Source: Pseudomonadota bacterium | Lineage (GTDB): Bacteria; Pseudomonadota; Gammaproteobacteria; Enterobacterales; Enterobacteriaceae | Length of the DNA: 41,502 bases | Assembly (NCBI GenBank): GCA_023454395.1 | Contig: JAEYFY010000097.1 | Span: 1 to 41,502, forward strand | Direction of reading: 5' to 3' | Shown here: piece by piece, positions 15,183 through 25,386 of the stretch | How positions within the stretch are numbered: the first letter of the stretch is position 1 | Layout: each line of letters begins with the position of its first letter | Notes under the pieces: model-generated | What the model was told of the DNA's origin: nothing | Databases searched by the model: none | The model's input: only the letters and a program-made list of their open reading frames with translations | Program-made: the position numbers and the translations under genes

Positions 15183-16878
15183 AATTTATTGTGTTATTGG
15201 GCTAGCACTTTGTTGCAGTTTATCTTTTCAAATTCAAGCTGCACAAGGAAAGGTTATCTACACGCATCAGGTGAAAAAACCGGATGTTTTTATTGCGGTT
15301 GATACACGAGTTGAACAATTTTTTCTCGTGTTATCAGATAAATTAGATAAACCTTTTATTCTGAGTAATGCAGTAAAAAAGGAAAGAGTAACTGGAAATT
15401 TTGATATTTCTTCACCAGAAGAAGCATTTGAATTGATGGTGAAACGTTTGTCATTGCTCTATTTTAATGATGGAAAATCAATCTATATTTATGAGAGCAG
15501 TGAGATATTACAAGAACTCTTTCAGGTAAAAAATATAGGTCTAGCCGAGCTAAAAGACTATTTACAAGATGTAGGATTATATGATCAGCGTTATCCACTG
15601 CGTGCAGGCCAAGATCAACGTACTTTTTATATTTCGGGGCCTCCTGTTTATATTAAATTAGTCAAAGCCGCTGCCGAGTTTTTAGATAATGATGTACAAG
15701 AAAAAATTAATGAAAATACCAATAACCAAGTACCGGTGGGGAGTTCTCGCTATGGTGATGAGTTTGTACAGATATTTCCATTAAAAAATACCTTTGTACA
15801 AGATAGAACTTATACCTTACGCGGTGAAACAGTGGTGCTACCGGGTATTACTTCTGTTTTACAGCAGTTATTTATGTCCTCTAAAGGAATAGAAAGAACA
15901 GCGGTAGAACCTAATAAAACGCGAGAAAATAACGATAGTCAGCAATACGATGAGGCGGTAAATGGGATTGAAGAAACGAATGCGCCTATTATAACTAAAA
16001 TAGGGCAATATAACGTCGAATTAGTGCCATTACCGGGTTCAAATAGTCTTTTAGTAAAGACAAGCCGAGAAGGATTAGCATTAATCGATTCGCTCATTTC
16101 TCAATTAGATAAACCCAAAAGGCAAGTTGAATTGTCGTTATGGATAATCGATATTTCTAAAAATAAAGCAGATAGTTTAGGTGTTAATTGGCAAGCAAGT
16201 TATAACTCGGGTAAAGGCAGCTTCTTTTTTAATACGGCAAGTTTAAGTGCTACATCTGGTTTTAACTTTTTAGGAAAAATTAAAGCATTGAGTGAAGATG
16301 GTGAAGCGCAAATGGTATCTCGCCCAATGTTATTAACACAAGAAAATACCCCCGCTATTTTTGATAACAACACGACTTTTTATACTCAAATAAAAGGTGA
16401 ACGCGTTGCTTCATTAGAATCGACAACATTTGGCACGATGATCAGTGTGTTACCACGTATTGGTAATTCAAGTAAAGATATTGAGATGATCATTAATCTT
16501 GAAGATGGTGCAGAAAAAAAAGACGACAATGGTGATGATGAAAGTGTTGAAAAATTACCTGTAATTAACCGTACAAATATTAGTACTGTTGCTCGTGTTT
16601 CGGAAGGTGGAAGCTTATTAATTGGTGGATATACACGAGAAGATAATGTGAAAGCCGAAACTAAAGTTCCTTTTTTAAGTGCTATCCCTTTAGTTGGTCG
16701 AGCTTTTAAATATGAGTCTGATAATAATAAAAAAATGATCCGTATTTTTATGCTGCAACCTCGATTATTAGAAAACACGAATGCTGAAGATTTTGGATCT
16801 TTAATTGATAATCCATTTCAACCAATGGATAAAAAAACATCTCAAGCATTAAAACAGCTTCAAGCCTTTATGAGGTAG
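15166..16878 (+). CDS. invG: T3SS outer-membrane secretin InvG/MxiD (SctC)
   Basis: The 570-residue protein starts at 15166 with a Sec signal peptide (MKIKNKIYCVIGLALCCSLS, ending near QIQAA). An upstream in-frame ATG at 15073 would place this signal internally and is rejected. N-terminal ring domains (about 30-170 and 180-330) precede the secretin domain with QVELSLWIIDISKNKADSLG, AQMVSRPMLLTQENTPAIFD and the C-terminal VPFLSAIPLVGRAFKYES. InvG is 562 residues. It forms the outer ring. No pilotin gene was found in the window to assist its insertion. Confidence 0.95.
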   Translation: MKIKNKIYCVIGLALCCSLSFQIQAAQGKVIYTHQVKKPDVFIAVDTRVEQFFLVLSDKLDKPFILSNAVKKERVTGNFDISSPEEAFELMVKRLSLLYFNDGKSIYIYESSEILQELFQVKNIGLAELKDYLQDVGLYDQRYPLRAGQDQRTFYISGPPVYIKLVKAAAEFLDNDVQEKINENTNNQVPVGSSRYGDEFVQIFPLKNTFVQDRTYTLRGETVVLPGITSVLQQLFMSSKGIERTAVEPNKTRENNDSQQYDEAVNGIEETNAPIITKIGQYNVELVPLPGSNSLLVKTSREGLALIDSLISQLDKPKRQVELSLWIIDISKNKADSLGVNWQASYNSGKGSFFFNTASLSATSGFNFLGKIKALSEDGEAQMVSRPMLLTQENTPAIFDNNTTFYTQIKGERVASLESTTFGTMISVLPRIGNSSKDIEMIINLEDGAEKKDDNGDDESVEKLPVINRTNISTVARVSEGGSLLIGGYTREDNVKAETKVPFLSAIPLVGRAFKYESDNNKKMIRIFMLQPRLLENTNAEDFGSLIDNPFQPMDKKTSQALKQLQAFMR

Positions 16879-16882
16879 CACT

Positions 16883-17959
16883 ATGATCGGGCCAATTAAT
16901 AGCTTTACGTCTTCGTATTTGGCAAACAATAGTATTGGTAAAAAAAGCCAACAAGAAACAGAGTATAAACAACCAAAAATAAATGAAAGCCAAAACTATC
17001 AAAATCAATTAATAGAGATATCTGATGATATGTCTATGGTTGCAACACTATTTTCTCAACGTTTTGGTCAATCATTAGATAAAAAGGCAAATAGAGGACA
17101 AAGTACATTATATATTGCAGAAGAGGGCGCGGATAAAAAACTTGATAAAGTCATGATGTTATTTAGAAAATCAGGGCGAAGTTTGCAAGAATTGCTTAGT
17201 TATTTACGTAAAATGTTCCCTGATGAAAGTGATCTCGTTATGGTTTTACGAGAATTACTTAGAAAAAAAAAGCTAGGTTCGCAATTAGATGCAGGTATTG
17301 AGAATGAGATAAATCGTTTACTTGAGGGTGAAAATGGAAAGCAAATTAGAGCCGGTATTAATATTGCGCTTCAAGCTAAAACATTTTCAAAGTTACTCTC
17401 TCTCAATGCTTCGGCATTAAGAAATCTTTATCGTAGTTTTATTAACCTTGATTTTGAACCTATTTATTTTTTTAAAATGTGGATAGAAGAATATGACATT
17501 AAACAATGTACGATTATCTTAAGCTTTCTAACACAAAGCTTGATTTGTGATATGCAATCATTAATGCCTAGTTGTTCTCAAAGTTCAGAATTTGGTTATT
17601 TTCTCGACCGAGTTAATAAATTACGGGCTTTAAGTGGTTTTATCGAAACCAATATAGATAAACTCGATAAACAAGATTTAAAAAATACAATAACAGATAA
17701 AGAACTGTATCAATTGGTTTTTCATGGAATGACATTTCCAGAGGAAATGGAAAAATATTTAGTCTCTCTTTTAGAAAATCAATGGATGAATTATTTAGTT
17801 AATATAAAAATGAAATTATTACAAGGGCTAAAGACGATATTCAATAATTATCCTGAATCATTATATTTATCTTATGAATTTAGAGAAGAATGCCAAATAA
17901 TTATACAAAAGCTTATAGATAATTACCTCCGATTAGAACAATATCAACAAAGAAAATAA
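16883..17959 (+). CDS. invE: T3SS gatekeeper InvE/MxiC (SctW)
   Basis: A 358-residue protein (InvE 372) with a polar N-terminal secretion region (1-45), then SMVATLFSQRF, the HrpJ/InvE-type start of the helical bundles, and LDKVMMLFRKSGRSLQELLS. It controls the switch from translocator to effector export. It sits between invG and invA exactly as in SPI-1, 4 bases after invG. Confidence 0.9.
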   Translation: MIGPINSFTSSYLANNSIGKKSQQETEYKQPKINESQNYQNQLIEISDDMSMVATLFSQRFGQSLDKKANRGQSTLYIAEEGADKKLDKVMMLFRKSGRSLQELLSYLRKMFPDESDLVMVLRELLRKKKLGSQLDAGIENEINRLLEGENGKQIRAGINIALQAKTFSKLLSLNASALRNLYRSFINLDFEPIYFFKMWIEEYDIKQCTIILSFLTQSLICDMQSLMPSCSQSSEFGYFLDRVNKLRALSGFIETNIDKLDKQDLKNTITDKELYQLVFHGMTFPEEMEKYLVSLLENQWMNYLVNIKMKLLQGLKTIFNNYPESLYLSYEFREECQIIIQKLIDNYLRLEQYQQRK

Positions 17960-17986
17960 ATAAAAAATAATTTATGGATAATTTCT

Positions 17987-20092
17987 ATGATTTATAGATT
18001 CCTATTGGCAATAAAAAATAAACCAGAGCTAATCGTATTATCGGTTATGATTTTGGTTATTATGATGTTAATTATACCCTTGCCAACGTATATTGTTGAT
18101 TTCCTTATTGGGTTGAATATTACAATCTCTCTTCTTATTTTTATGAGTTCATTTTATATTACCCGAATATTAAACTTTATGACTTTTCCTGCATTATTAC
18201 TGATTACGACACTTTTTCGGCTTGCTCTTTCTATTAGTACAAGTCGATTAATATTGTTAGATGCAGATGCGGGTGAAATTATTACGTCATTTGGTGAGTT
18301 TGTTATCGGTGAAAATTTAGTCGTTGGTTTTGTTGTTTTCTCTATTGTCACTATCGTGCAATTTTTAGTGATTACTAAAGGCTCTGAGCGTGTGGCAGAA
18401 GTTGCGGCACGCTTTTCTTTGGATGGTATGCCAGGAAAACAAATGAGTATTGATGCTGATTTAAAATCCGGCATTATTACTAATGATGAAGTAAAAATAA
18501 GAAGAAAAGAATTAGGCCAAGAAAGCCAATTATATGGATCTTTTGATGGTGCAATGAAATTTATTAAAGGCGATGCGATTGCCGGCATTGTCATTATTTT
18601 TGTTAACTTAATTGGCGGAATTTCTGTCGGTATGGCGCAAATGGATCTCTCAATTTCACAAGCGTTACATACTTATACACTTTTGACCATTGGTGATGGG
18701 CTTGTTGCCCAAATTCCTGCATTGCTGATTTCTATCAGTGCGGGTTTTATTGTCACGCGTGTTGGTGGTGAAAATAATAATCTTGGTTTTAGCATTATGA
18801 ATGAATTGCTTGCTCAAGATTTTGCATTATTAGTAACTGCCATCCTTGCTTTTGTTATTGGCTTTTTACCTGGCTTTCCAACATCTGTTTTCCTTATTTT
18901 ATCGGTAATATTAGGGGGCTATTTCTTTAAAAAACAATGGAAAGGTAAGAAAAAAGAAGCCGCTACAGAAAATGAGGATGAAAAAAATGAAGATAATGCT
19001 TCCGATCCTGAAAGTAAAAAAGGTATTATTTCAAACCTATTTTCAAATAAAAATGAATTAGATGATGAAAATAGTTTGTTAACTGAGAACATTACTTTAT
19101 CTCAAGCAGAAACATTACCTTTAATTATTACCGTATCCTCAAAGAAGAAAGCGTATCTTTCAAAACTAGTTTTCGAAAAATGGTTGAAAAAAGAATTTAT
19201 TTTACAATATGGTGTATTGCTTCCTGATATTGTTATTCATTACTCTGATAAAATTGATGAAAATAAAATCATTATTTTAATAAATGAAGTTAAGGCTGAT
19301 GAATTTGATTGTCCTTTTCCCTTTGTTTATATTGAAAATCCTAATGATGAACTTTTTTCTTTAGATTTTAAAATGTTAGAAATTAAGGATGATAATATTA
19401 GCCATTATTGGGTTAATAAAAATGAGTCGGATAAATTAACATCGTTAGATTATAAAGTAGAATTACCAGAAAGTTATTTCTATAGAAAATTCTCCAACTT
19501 GATTACATTAAATATTGTTGAATTTCTCGGAATACAAGAGACAAAAAATATTCTTGATAAAATAGAGGAAAATTCTCCAGAGCTATTAAAAGAGTGTTAT
19601 AGACAAGTCTCTATTCAACGAATTAATGATGTTTTACAACGTTTAGTACAAGAAAAGATCCCTATTAGAAATATAAAAACAATTATTGGAGGATTAGTAC
19701 AATGGGGAAGTAAAGAAAAAGATCCGGTGCTTTTAACGGAACATATCCGATCACTACTTTCACGTTATATTAGCCACTTTTTTTCAAAAGATGGAAAATT
19801 TGATGTGATTATTTTATCTCATAATGTAGAAGAGATTATTCGTGGTGGAATAAGGCAGAGTTCTTCAGGGACATTTTTAAATTTAGAACCTGCAGAGCTT
19901 GATATGATAATAGAAAAAATATCTACCGCTATTGATGAGATTAAATATATTCAAGATTATGTCTTTTTAACAGCAATAGATATAAGACGATTTGTTAAAA
20001 AACTAATAGAAACACAATATCCACAATTATCTGTATTGTCTTATGATGAAATTACATCTGACATTGAAATTAACGTTTTACAATCTATTTAG
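17987..20092 (+). CDS. invA: T3SS export gate protein InvA/MxiA (SctV)
   Basis: This 701-residue FHIPEP-family protein has about eight N-terminal membrane helices (residues 15-310). The conserved loop ERVAEVAARFSLDGMPGKQM precedes GIITNDEVKIRRKELGQES. After a charged linker (about 325-345, Glu/Asp/Asn/Lys-rich) comes the cytoplasmic ring domain, ending NVLQSI. It forms the nonameric export gate ring. InvA is 685 residues; the extra length is in the linker. Confidence 0.97.
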   Translation: MIYRFLLAIKNKPELIVLSVMILVIMMLIIPLPTYIVDFLIGLNITISLLIFMSSFYITRILNFMTFPALLLITTLFRLALSISTSRLILLDADAGEIITSFGEFVIGENLVVGFVVFSIVTIVQFLVITKGSERVAEVAARFSLDGMPGKQMSIDADLKSGIITNDEVKIRRKELGQESQLYGSFDGAMKFIKGDAIAGIVIIFVNLIGGISVGMAQMDLSISQALHTYTLLTIGDGLVAQIPALLISISAGFIVTRVGGENNNLGFSIMNELLAQDFALLVTAILAFVIGFLPGFPTSVFLILSVILGGYFFKKQWKGKKKEAATENEDEKNEDNASDPESKKGIISNLFSNKNELDDENSLLTENITLSQAETLPLIITVSSKKKAYLSKLVFEKWLKKEFILQYGVLLPDIVIHYSDKIDENKIIILINEVKADEFDCPFPFVYIENPNDELFSLDFKMLEIKDDNISHYWVNKNESDKLTSLDYKVELPESYFYRKFSNLITLNIVEFLGIQETKNILDKIEENSPELLKECYRQVSIQRINDVLQRLVQEKIPIRNIKTIIGGLVQWGSKEKDPVLLTEHIRSLLSRYISHFFSKDGKFDVIILSHNVEEIIRGGIRQSSSGTFLNLEPAELDMIIEKISTAIDEIKYIQDYVFLTAIDIRRFVKKLIETQYPQLSVLSYDEITSDIEINVLQSI

Positions 20093-20100
20093 GAGAGATT

Positions 20101-20514
20101 ATGTCTGTTGATCTAGCAAGTTTAATTATGGATGCTATGAATGTAATTGGGCGCAATGATTTATTTCCTGAGGGAAAATCTGTCGATAATCATTCAACAA
20201 TAACAATTAGTTTAGGTGATATGCCTGATATTAACTTATTGGTTGTTGATGAGGTTCCTATGATCTGGTCTGTGCTTGGTGAATATGATGAAAACTTATT
20301 ATCACAATGCAGTACATCATTATTATTAACTAGTATTAATAATCAAATGGAAAGTTTTTATCCGGGGCAGCCTGCTTTAGTGAAAGTAGAATCTGAATTA
20401 GAGCTACGTGCCTCATTTATGCCTATTGCTCTACAAAATGGTGAGTCAATGGCAAAAGCGATTGATGAATATTTCCAAATGATGAATAGCGTTCATCAGC
20501 AGTTTATTGGGTAA
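20101..20514 (+). CDS. invB: T3SS effector chaperone InvB/Spa15
   Basis: A 137-residue, acidic class IB chaperone-like protein: a central DMPDINLLVVDEVPMIWSVL strand-turn and a C-terminal helix LQNGESMAKAIDEYFQMMN. Its place between invA and invC is that of InvB/Spa15, which binds several effectors. It is the only effector chaperone seen in the window and so a candidate partner of the phosphatase effector. A ribosome site (AGGAGAG) precedes the ATG. Confidence 0.88.
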   Translation: MSVDLASLIMDAMNVIGRNDLFPEGKSVDNHSTITISLGDMPDINLLVVDEVPMIWSVLGEYDENLLSQCSTSLLLTSINNQMESFYPGQPALVKVESELELRASFMPIALQNGESMAKAIDEYFQMMNSVHQQFIG

Positions 20515-20517
20515 AAA

Positions 20518-21819
20518 ATGAATAACGCATTTTCAATATTTCATCACGCGGCTCATCCTATGCGAATACAAGGTAATATTCTTGAAGTTACGCTGCGTGA
20601 TGTATTTATTGGAGAAATTTGTTTATTAAAAGATTCAATCATTAATGGTCAAATTATTGGTGAAGCTATTGTGATTGGTTTCCGTAATGGTATTACGATT
20701 TTAAGTATGATGGGAAGCTCGCAAGGTTATTCTTTGCAAATAATCGTAGTACCTACGGGAAATGCTTTTTCAGTCGCTTTAAGCCCCAATGTTTTAGGGA
20801 GTATGATTGATATTAAAGGTAACTATTTATTACGTTTTAGTAATAAAAAAATAGAAGAAGAAAACTTCTATTCATATTTACCTATTGATGGTCATCCTCC
20901 CTTATTTAGTGAAAGACGTCCTATTACAACAATTTTTGAATCAGGTGTTCGTGCCGTGGATGGATTATTAAGTTGTGGGTTAGGGCAGCGAATGGGAATT
21001 TTTGCCAGTGCAGGAACGGGTAAAACAATGCTTATGAATATGTTTATCCGTTTTTCTCAAGCCGATGTTTTTGTTATCGGGTTAATTGGTGAAAGAGGAC
21101 GTGAAATCACAGAGTTTGTCGAGGAATTAAAAGCAGATAAACGATGCGAAAAAACAGTATTAATTTGCTCAACCTCAGATCAACCCGCAATAGAGCGTTG
21201 TAATGCGGCATTAGTTGCCACGACCGTTGCTGAATATTTCCGAGAACAAGGCAAGAATGTCGTATTATTTATTGACTCAATGACACGTTATTGTCGAGCT
21301 TTAAGGGATGTTGCTCTTACGGCAGGCGAACTTCCTGTTCGCAAAGGTTATCCGGCTTCTGTTTTTGATAAATTGCCCGCGATCCTAGAAAGACCTGGAG
21401 TGACCCAAAAAGGTTCAATCACGGCATTTTACACTGTCTTGCTTGAAAGTGATGATGAGCCTGATGCTATAGGAGAAGAAATTCGTTCTATTTTAGATGG
21501 ACATATTTATCTTTCACGAAAAATTGCTGCTTCAGGTCATTATCCAGCGATTGATATTTTAGGCAGTGTAAGTCGTATTTTTCAGCAAGTAACCCATGTT
21601 GAGCAACAAAAAGCAGCATTGAAAATAAGACAAATATTGATGCGTTTACAGGATATTAAATTATTACAAGAGGTGGGTGAATATCGTGCAGGTGAAAATG
21701 AATTAAACGATCTTGCTGTAAATAAACAATCAGCAATAGAGGCTTTTCTTGTTCAATCTTTTAAAGAAAAAGCCGATTTTCAACAAACTTTAAATCAACT
21801 TTATGCGCTTACCTCTTAA
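20518..21819 (+). CDS. invC: T3SS ATPase InvC/Spa47 (SctN)
   Basis: The 433-residue protein resembles F1-beta/FliI. The Walker A motif is FASAGTGKTMLM (about residue 162-171), IGLIGERGREITEFVEEL follows, Walker B is VVLFIDSMTRYCRALRD, and RKGYPASVFDKLPAILERPG is the family signature. It unfolds and releases chaperone-substrate complexes at the gate. It starts three bases after the invB stop and overlaps invI by 17 bases. Confidence 0.97.
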   Translation: MNNAFSIFHHAAHPMRIQGNILEVTLRDVFIGEICLLKDSIINGQIIGEAIVIGFRNGITILSMMGSSQGYSLQIIVVPTGNAFSVALSPNVLGSMIDIKGNYLLRFSNKKIEEENFYSYLPIDGHPPLFSERRPITTIFESGVRAVDGLLSCGLGQRMGIFASAGTGKTMLMNMFIRFSQADVFVIGLIGERGREITEFVEELKADKRCEKTVLICSTSDQPAIERCNAALVATTVAEYFREQGKNVVLFIDSMTRYCRALRDVALTAGELPVRKGYPASVFDKLPAILERPGVTQKGSITAFYTVLLESDDEPDAIGEEIRSILDGHIYLSRKIAASGHYPAIDILGSVSRIFQQVTHVEQQKAALKIRQILMRLQDIKLLQEVGEYRAGENELNDLAVNKQSAIEAFLVQSFKEKADFQQTLNQLYALTS

Positions 21820-22267
21820 TCAACAGGTGTTGATGAATGCTATTGCTAAGCGCCAGCAAAGAATAGAAAGAGAGCAACAAAAGTATCAACAGTTAATAAA
21901 AGAAGCAGAAGATAAGAAAAAAGAACAAATGTTATTAGCTTCTGCGCTAGAAAATGAAATCCCTATGTATGAAAAGGCTGGGCATTATTCTACTCTTTCT
22001 TTAAATCAACAAAAACGTAAACAAGCTATTGTCTTAGCGTCATTGAATATTTCTATTACTCAAATTAAGGAAATAGAGTATCAATTAGAAAAATTAAAAA
22101 AAGGGAGCCTAAAATTACAAAAAGAAAGGGAAGTGGTGATCAAAAAACAAAATAAAATGAAGCTTTATCTTGAAAGAAAAGCATTAGAGAAAGAGTTATA
22201 TATTGAAAGATTAGAACAGAACGAAATACAGGAGATGGTATTGTATGATATTAATAAAGACAGATAA
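21803..22267 (+). CDS. invI: T3SS ATPase stalk protein InvI/Spa13 (SctO)
   Basis: A 154-residue protein that is almost entirely a Lys/Glu/Gln-rich coiled coil (about 10-150), the FliJ-like stalk between ATPase and gate. Sequence identity to known InvI cannot be read by eye; the position between invC and invJ and the overlap at both ends support the call. Its end overlaps the invJ start. Confidence 0.85.
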   Translation: MRLPLNQQVLMNAIAKRQQRIEREQQKYQQLIKEAEDKKKEQMLLASALENEIPMYEKAGHYSTLSLNQQKRKQAIVLASLNISITQIKEIEYQLEKLKKGSLKLQKEREVVIKKQNKMKLYLERKALEKELYIERLEQNEIQEMVLYDINKDR

Positions 22268-23528
22268 TGTTATTTTGAATACAAATTTATCTAATGAAAA
22301 AAATAGTGAGAATAAGTCTATTTTTTCTAAAAAATCATCACTTTCTTCTGCTGATTTGGAATTATCAATGTCTGATAATGAAGGTGTTTCCTCTAAAAAT
22401 CTCAGTAAGGTAAAACAAAAATTAGATGATTTTTATCATCTAAATCATCAGGATGATATTGATCTGAAAAATCATCTAAAAACAAAATTCAATAAGATAA
22501 AATCTAAAGATGAAAAAGAAGAAACCGATTTTTTAAATTTAGAAGGATTATTATTAACACAAAGGAAAATATATTCACAAATTTGCGCTCATACAAAGCA
22601 AGTGAAAATAGAAAAAAAACCACTATTAAATTATGAAAGTAAAAAAATACCGATTTATTCTAATATAACAGTGGCAAGTGATCTTAAATCAACTAAAGGC
22701 ATAAGTATTAGTCCTTCTGATGGTAAAAAGGAAAGTAGACTAGATATTAATGAGTTAGGTTTAATTGGTGAAAGGAATTTCGTCAATCAGAAACTGGAAA
22801 GCGTAGAGAAAAAGAAAGACATTGATCCTAATCTAGTAGAAATAGATAACAAAATTAAAACGCATAAGACTATCAAAAACAATGAAAAACAAGTAGAAAA
22901 TAAAATAGAAGAACAAGTAGAAAATAAACAGTATCCTTATGAAGGAAAACGCTCTTTTTCTGAAGGTAATACTGCATTTAAAATAAAAGAGAATACATCT
23001 TTTATTCACAATAATAGAATAGAAAAATTATATCATTCAGCCCATAAAAATAATCATTCAAGCAGTAAAGAAATAGAGAAAAATGATTTTTCATTTGATA
23101 CTGCAAGACAAACATTGAATATAGATAAATTGGATGAAAAAAAAGTACAAGAAGAAGTTAATGATATATCTATGTTCAATAATATAAAACCAGAGTATCA
23201 ACAGAAAATACAAGAGCCATTAATAGATAAAAAACTGCTTGATATACCCGCTTTAAGTCTTCTTTATAAAGAAGTATCAAAGATAACTCAACCTCCTAGT
23301 ATTACTTATGTTTTTAAAAAATGGGGAAGTGAGCTTCATCAGATGAAAGTTAATTTTGATATTAATAAAAAGATCGAATTGATTGCTTCTACTGGACGTG
23401 TTTATCAATCCTCTTTAGACAATTTTAATCAATATCAAGGGCGATTAGCGCTTTCATTAGAAAATGATAATTCTCATTGGCAGATTAATGCAATTGATCC
23501 TTCCGATGATAAAGAAGATGAAAAATGA
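22245..23528 (+). CDS. invJ: T3SS needle-length regulator InvJ/Spa32 (SctP)
   Basis: This 427-residue, Lys/Asn/Ser/Glu-rich low-complexity protein has a folded C-terminal part (about 335-415: ITYVFKKWGSELHQMKVNFD, then LSLENDNSHWQINAI), as in the T3S4/FliK-type substrate-switch domain. It is longer than InvJ (336) and Spa32 (292). Residues about 210-230 contain a short repeat, KQVENKIEEQVENKQ. AGGAG lies upstream of the ATG. The role is inferred from position and composition. Confidence 0.82.
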   Translation: MILIKTDNVILNTNLSNEKNSENKSIFSKKSSLSSADLELSMSDNEGVSSKNLSKVKQKLDDFYHLNHQDDIDLKNHLKTKFNKIKSKDEKEETDFLNLEGLLLTQRKIYSQICAHTKQVKIEKKPLLNYESKKIPIYSNITVASDLKSTKGISISPSDGKKESRLDINELGLIGERNFVNQKLESVEKKKDIDPNLVEIDNKIKTHKTIKNNEKQVENKIEEQVENKQYPYEGKRSFSEGNTAFKIKENTSFIHNNRIEKLYHSAHKNNHSSSKEIEKNDFSFDTARQTLNIDKLDEKKVQEEVNDISMFNNIKPEYQQKIQEPLIDKKLLDIPALSLLYKEVSKITQPPSITYVFKKWGSELHQMKVNFDINKKIELIASTGRVYQSSLDNFNQYQGRLALSLENDNSHWQINAIDPSDDKEDEK

Positions 23529-24463
23529 TCTTATCAGATGTTAAAGAAAGTGTTAATCAGGACCAAAATAGCCAGGATCAAAATAGCGATTCAATAAGAA
23601 TTCTATCTTCTTTATACGAAGCGCAATTGCCTATCGCATCTGCTTATTATTTTAAAATAAAAGGTCAGAATACATTAGGTTTATTTACAGGGCTTGTTGC
23701 CGTTAACCAAGTCATGGATAACCTCTATGCTGAAAAAAAAATAGATTGGGAAACGGTTCCTGAAGCTTATCTTCGAGTTCTATTCTCACAGAAATGTTCA
23801 CAATTATTGTTTCCTTTTTCGAAAGAAGAGATGCCAGTAACTGTAGACAATATCTGTTTAGGAGAGCAAAAAAAAGTTAGTTATCCCGTTGTTAATACCT
23901 CAATAGGAGATGTATTTATTTGCTCTTTTGAGGGGCATTATGAATGGATGTTGTCCTCAAAAAATAAAATAAATGCTATTGCTCAATTCCAGCTCGGTAA
24001 TAGCAAAATATCTGTTTCGTTATTAAAAACCCTTTCTTTGGGCGATATTGTGTTGATTGATAGCATTGATTCTTCACTTATTATTGGTGAAAAAAAATGG
24101 ATGCGTTATCAATGGCAAGAAGGAGAAAACACGGTGGTTTTAGATGAAAAGTTACCGACTAATGAGATAGAGAAAGAAGCATCAATAGACGATATTGATA
24201 CAAACACAGCGACACAAGAAAATGAGGATTTAAAATCAATTGGTACTATTCCTATCACCTTGTCTTTTTTACTCGCAAGTAAAGTATTATCTATTGAAGA
24301 AATTGAAAAACTAGCCCCAGGACAACAAATTATATTACCTGATAATGCCTCGCGACAAATTACATTAGTTGTTAATGGTGTTGCTATTGCTCAAGGGGAA
24401 TTAATTAAAGTGGGTGAGCGATTAGCTGTAGAAATTCAACGTTCCCATTTACAGCAAGATTAA
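23525..24463 (+). CDS. spaO: T3SS sorting-platform pod protein SpaO/Spa33 (SctQ)
   Basis: A 312-residue protein (SpaO 303) with a C-terminal SpoA domain (about 238-312): IPITLSFLLASKVLSIEEIE, LAPGQQIILPD and a conserved end GELIKVGERLAVEIQRS. A central acidic linker lies at about 205-235. Family members make an extra short C-terminal form from an internal start. Here an in-frame ATG at 24101 (residue 193) would give about 120 residues. ATGA overlap with invJ. Confidence 0.92.
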   Translation: MILSDVKESVNQDQNSQDQNSDSIRILSSLYEAQLPIASAYYFKIKGQNTLGLFTGLVAVNQVMDNLYAEKKIDWETVPEAYLRVLFSQKCSQLLFPFSKEEMPVTVDNICLGEQKKVSYPVVNTSIGDVFICSFEGHYEWMLSSKNKINAIAQFQLGNSKISVSLLKTLSLGDIVLIDSIDSSLIIGEKKWMRYQWQEGENTVVLDEKLPTNEIEKEASIDDIDTNTATQENEDLKSIGTIPITLSFLLASKVLSIEEIEKLAPGQQIILPDNASRQITLVVNGVAIAQGELIKVGERLAVEIQRSHLQQD

Positions 24464-24467
24464 ATAT

Positions 24468-25127
24468 ATGGAAAGCTCAACAACGCTCATTTTAACGTTA
24501 GCACTAGCAACATTAGCGCCCTTTATTATTGCTGCTGGAACCTGCTACTTAAAATTCTCTATCGTACTTGTTATGACTCGTAATGCTTTAGGTGTTCAGC
24601 AAGTTCCTTCTAATATGGTGCTCAATGCGATTGCATTAATGATGGCTTTGTTTGTTATGACACCAATAGCAAAAAATACCTATCAATATCTTATTGAAAA
24701 TCCGCTTGATATAACCTCTCCTGATTCTTTTGAGCGATTTTCTGACGATGCATTAGGGGAATATAAACAATATTTGTACAAATATTCTGATCCTGAGTTA
24801 TTAGATTTTTTTGAACAAGCACAAGGAAACCGACCTGATAGCTATGGCGAGAAAGAAAATATAGAAAAATCGTTGTTATCACTGCTTCCCGCGTATGCAT
24901 TAAGTGAAATAAAGTCTGCTTTTATTATTGGTTTTTATCTTTATCTACCTTTTATTGTTATTGATTTAGTTGTTTCTTGTATTTTATTGGCGTTGGGGAT
25001 GATGATGATGAGCCCAGTCACATTATCAGTGCCGTTAAAATTAATTTTATTTATCGCTATGGATGGTTGGACTCTCCTAGCTAAAGGACTAATTAATCAA
25101 TATCTTGAACTCATGGCGGTAAGGTAA
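24468..25127 (+). CDS. spaP: T3SS export gate SpaP/Spa24 (SctR)
   Basis: A 219-residue FliP-family protein with four membrane helices. FIIAAGTCYLKFSIVLVMTR and ALGVQQVPSNMVLNAIALMM are the FliP signature, followed later by FLYLPFIVIDLVVSCILLAL-type segments and MMMMSPVTLSVPLKLILFI. It is a core export-gate subunit, immediately followed by spaQ with a 1-base overlap. Confidence 0.97.
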   Translation: MESSTTLILTLALATLAPFIIAAGTCYLKFSIVLVMTRNALGVQQVPSNMVLNAIALMMALFVMTPIAKNTYQYLIENPLDITSPDSFERFSDDALGEYKQYLYKYSDPELLDFFEQAQGNRPDSYGEKENIEKSLLSLLPAYALSEIKSAFIIGFYLYLPFIVIDLVVSCILLALGMMMMSPVTLSVPLKLILFIAMDGWTLLAKGLINQYLELMAVR

Positions 25128-25381
25128 TGGATATGGTTTATGCGGCTAATAAAGCCGTTTATTTAGTGATATTACTTTCAGCGGGACCTATTGCCATTGC
25201 GACATTTATTGGATTGGCAATTGGTTTATTACAGACCATTACACAAATACAAGAACAGACATTGCCTTTTGGTGTAAAACTTGTTGGTGTTTTTGTTTGC
25301 TTATTAGTCACTATGGGGTGGATGGGCGATAAAATATTAGTGTATGCAAAAGAGATGATGACGTTAGGATTTGCAGGATAA
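25127..25381 (+). CDS. spaQ: T3SS export gate SpaQ/Spa9 (SctS)
   Basis: An 84-residue, two-helix FliQ-family protein. AVYLVILLSAGPIAIATFIG and IGLLQTITQIQEQTLPFGVK include the conserved loop motif QTITQIQEQTLPFGVK. It is a standard component of the gate complex in the spaPQRS order. Confidence 0.97.
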   Translation: MDMVYAANKAVYLVILLSAGPIAIATFIGLAIGLLQTITQIQEQTLPFGVKLVGVFVCLLVTMGWMGDKILVYAKEMMTLGFAG

Positions 25382-25386
25382 ATAAT

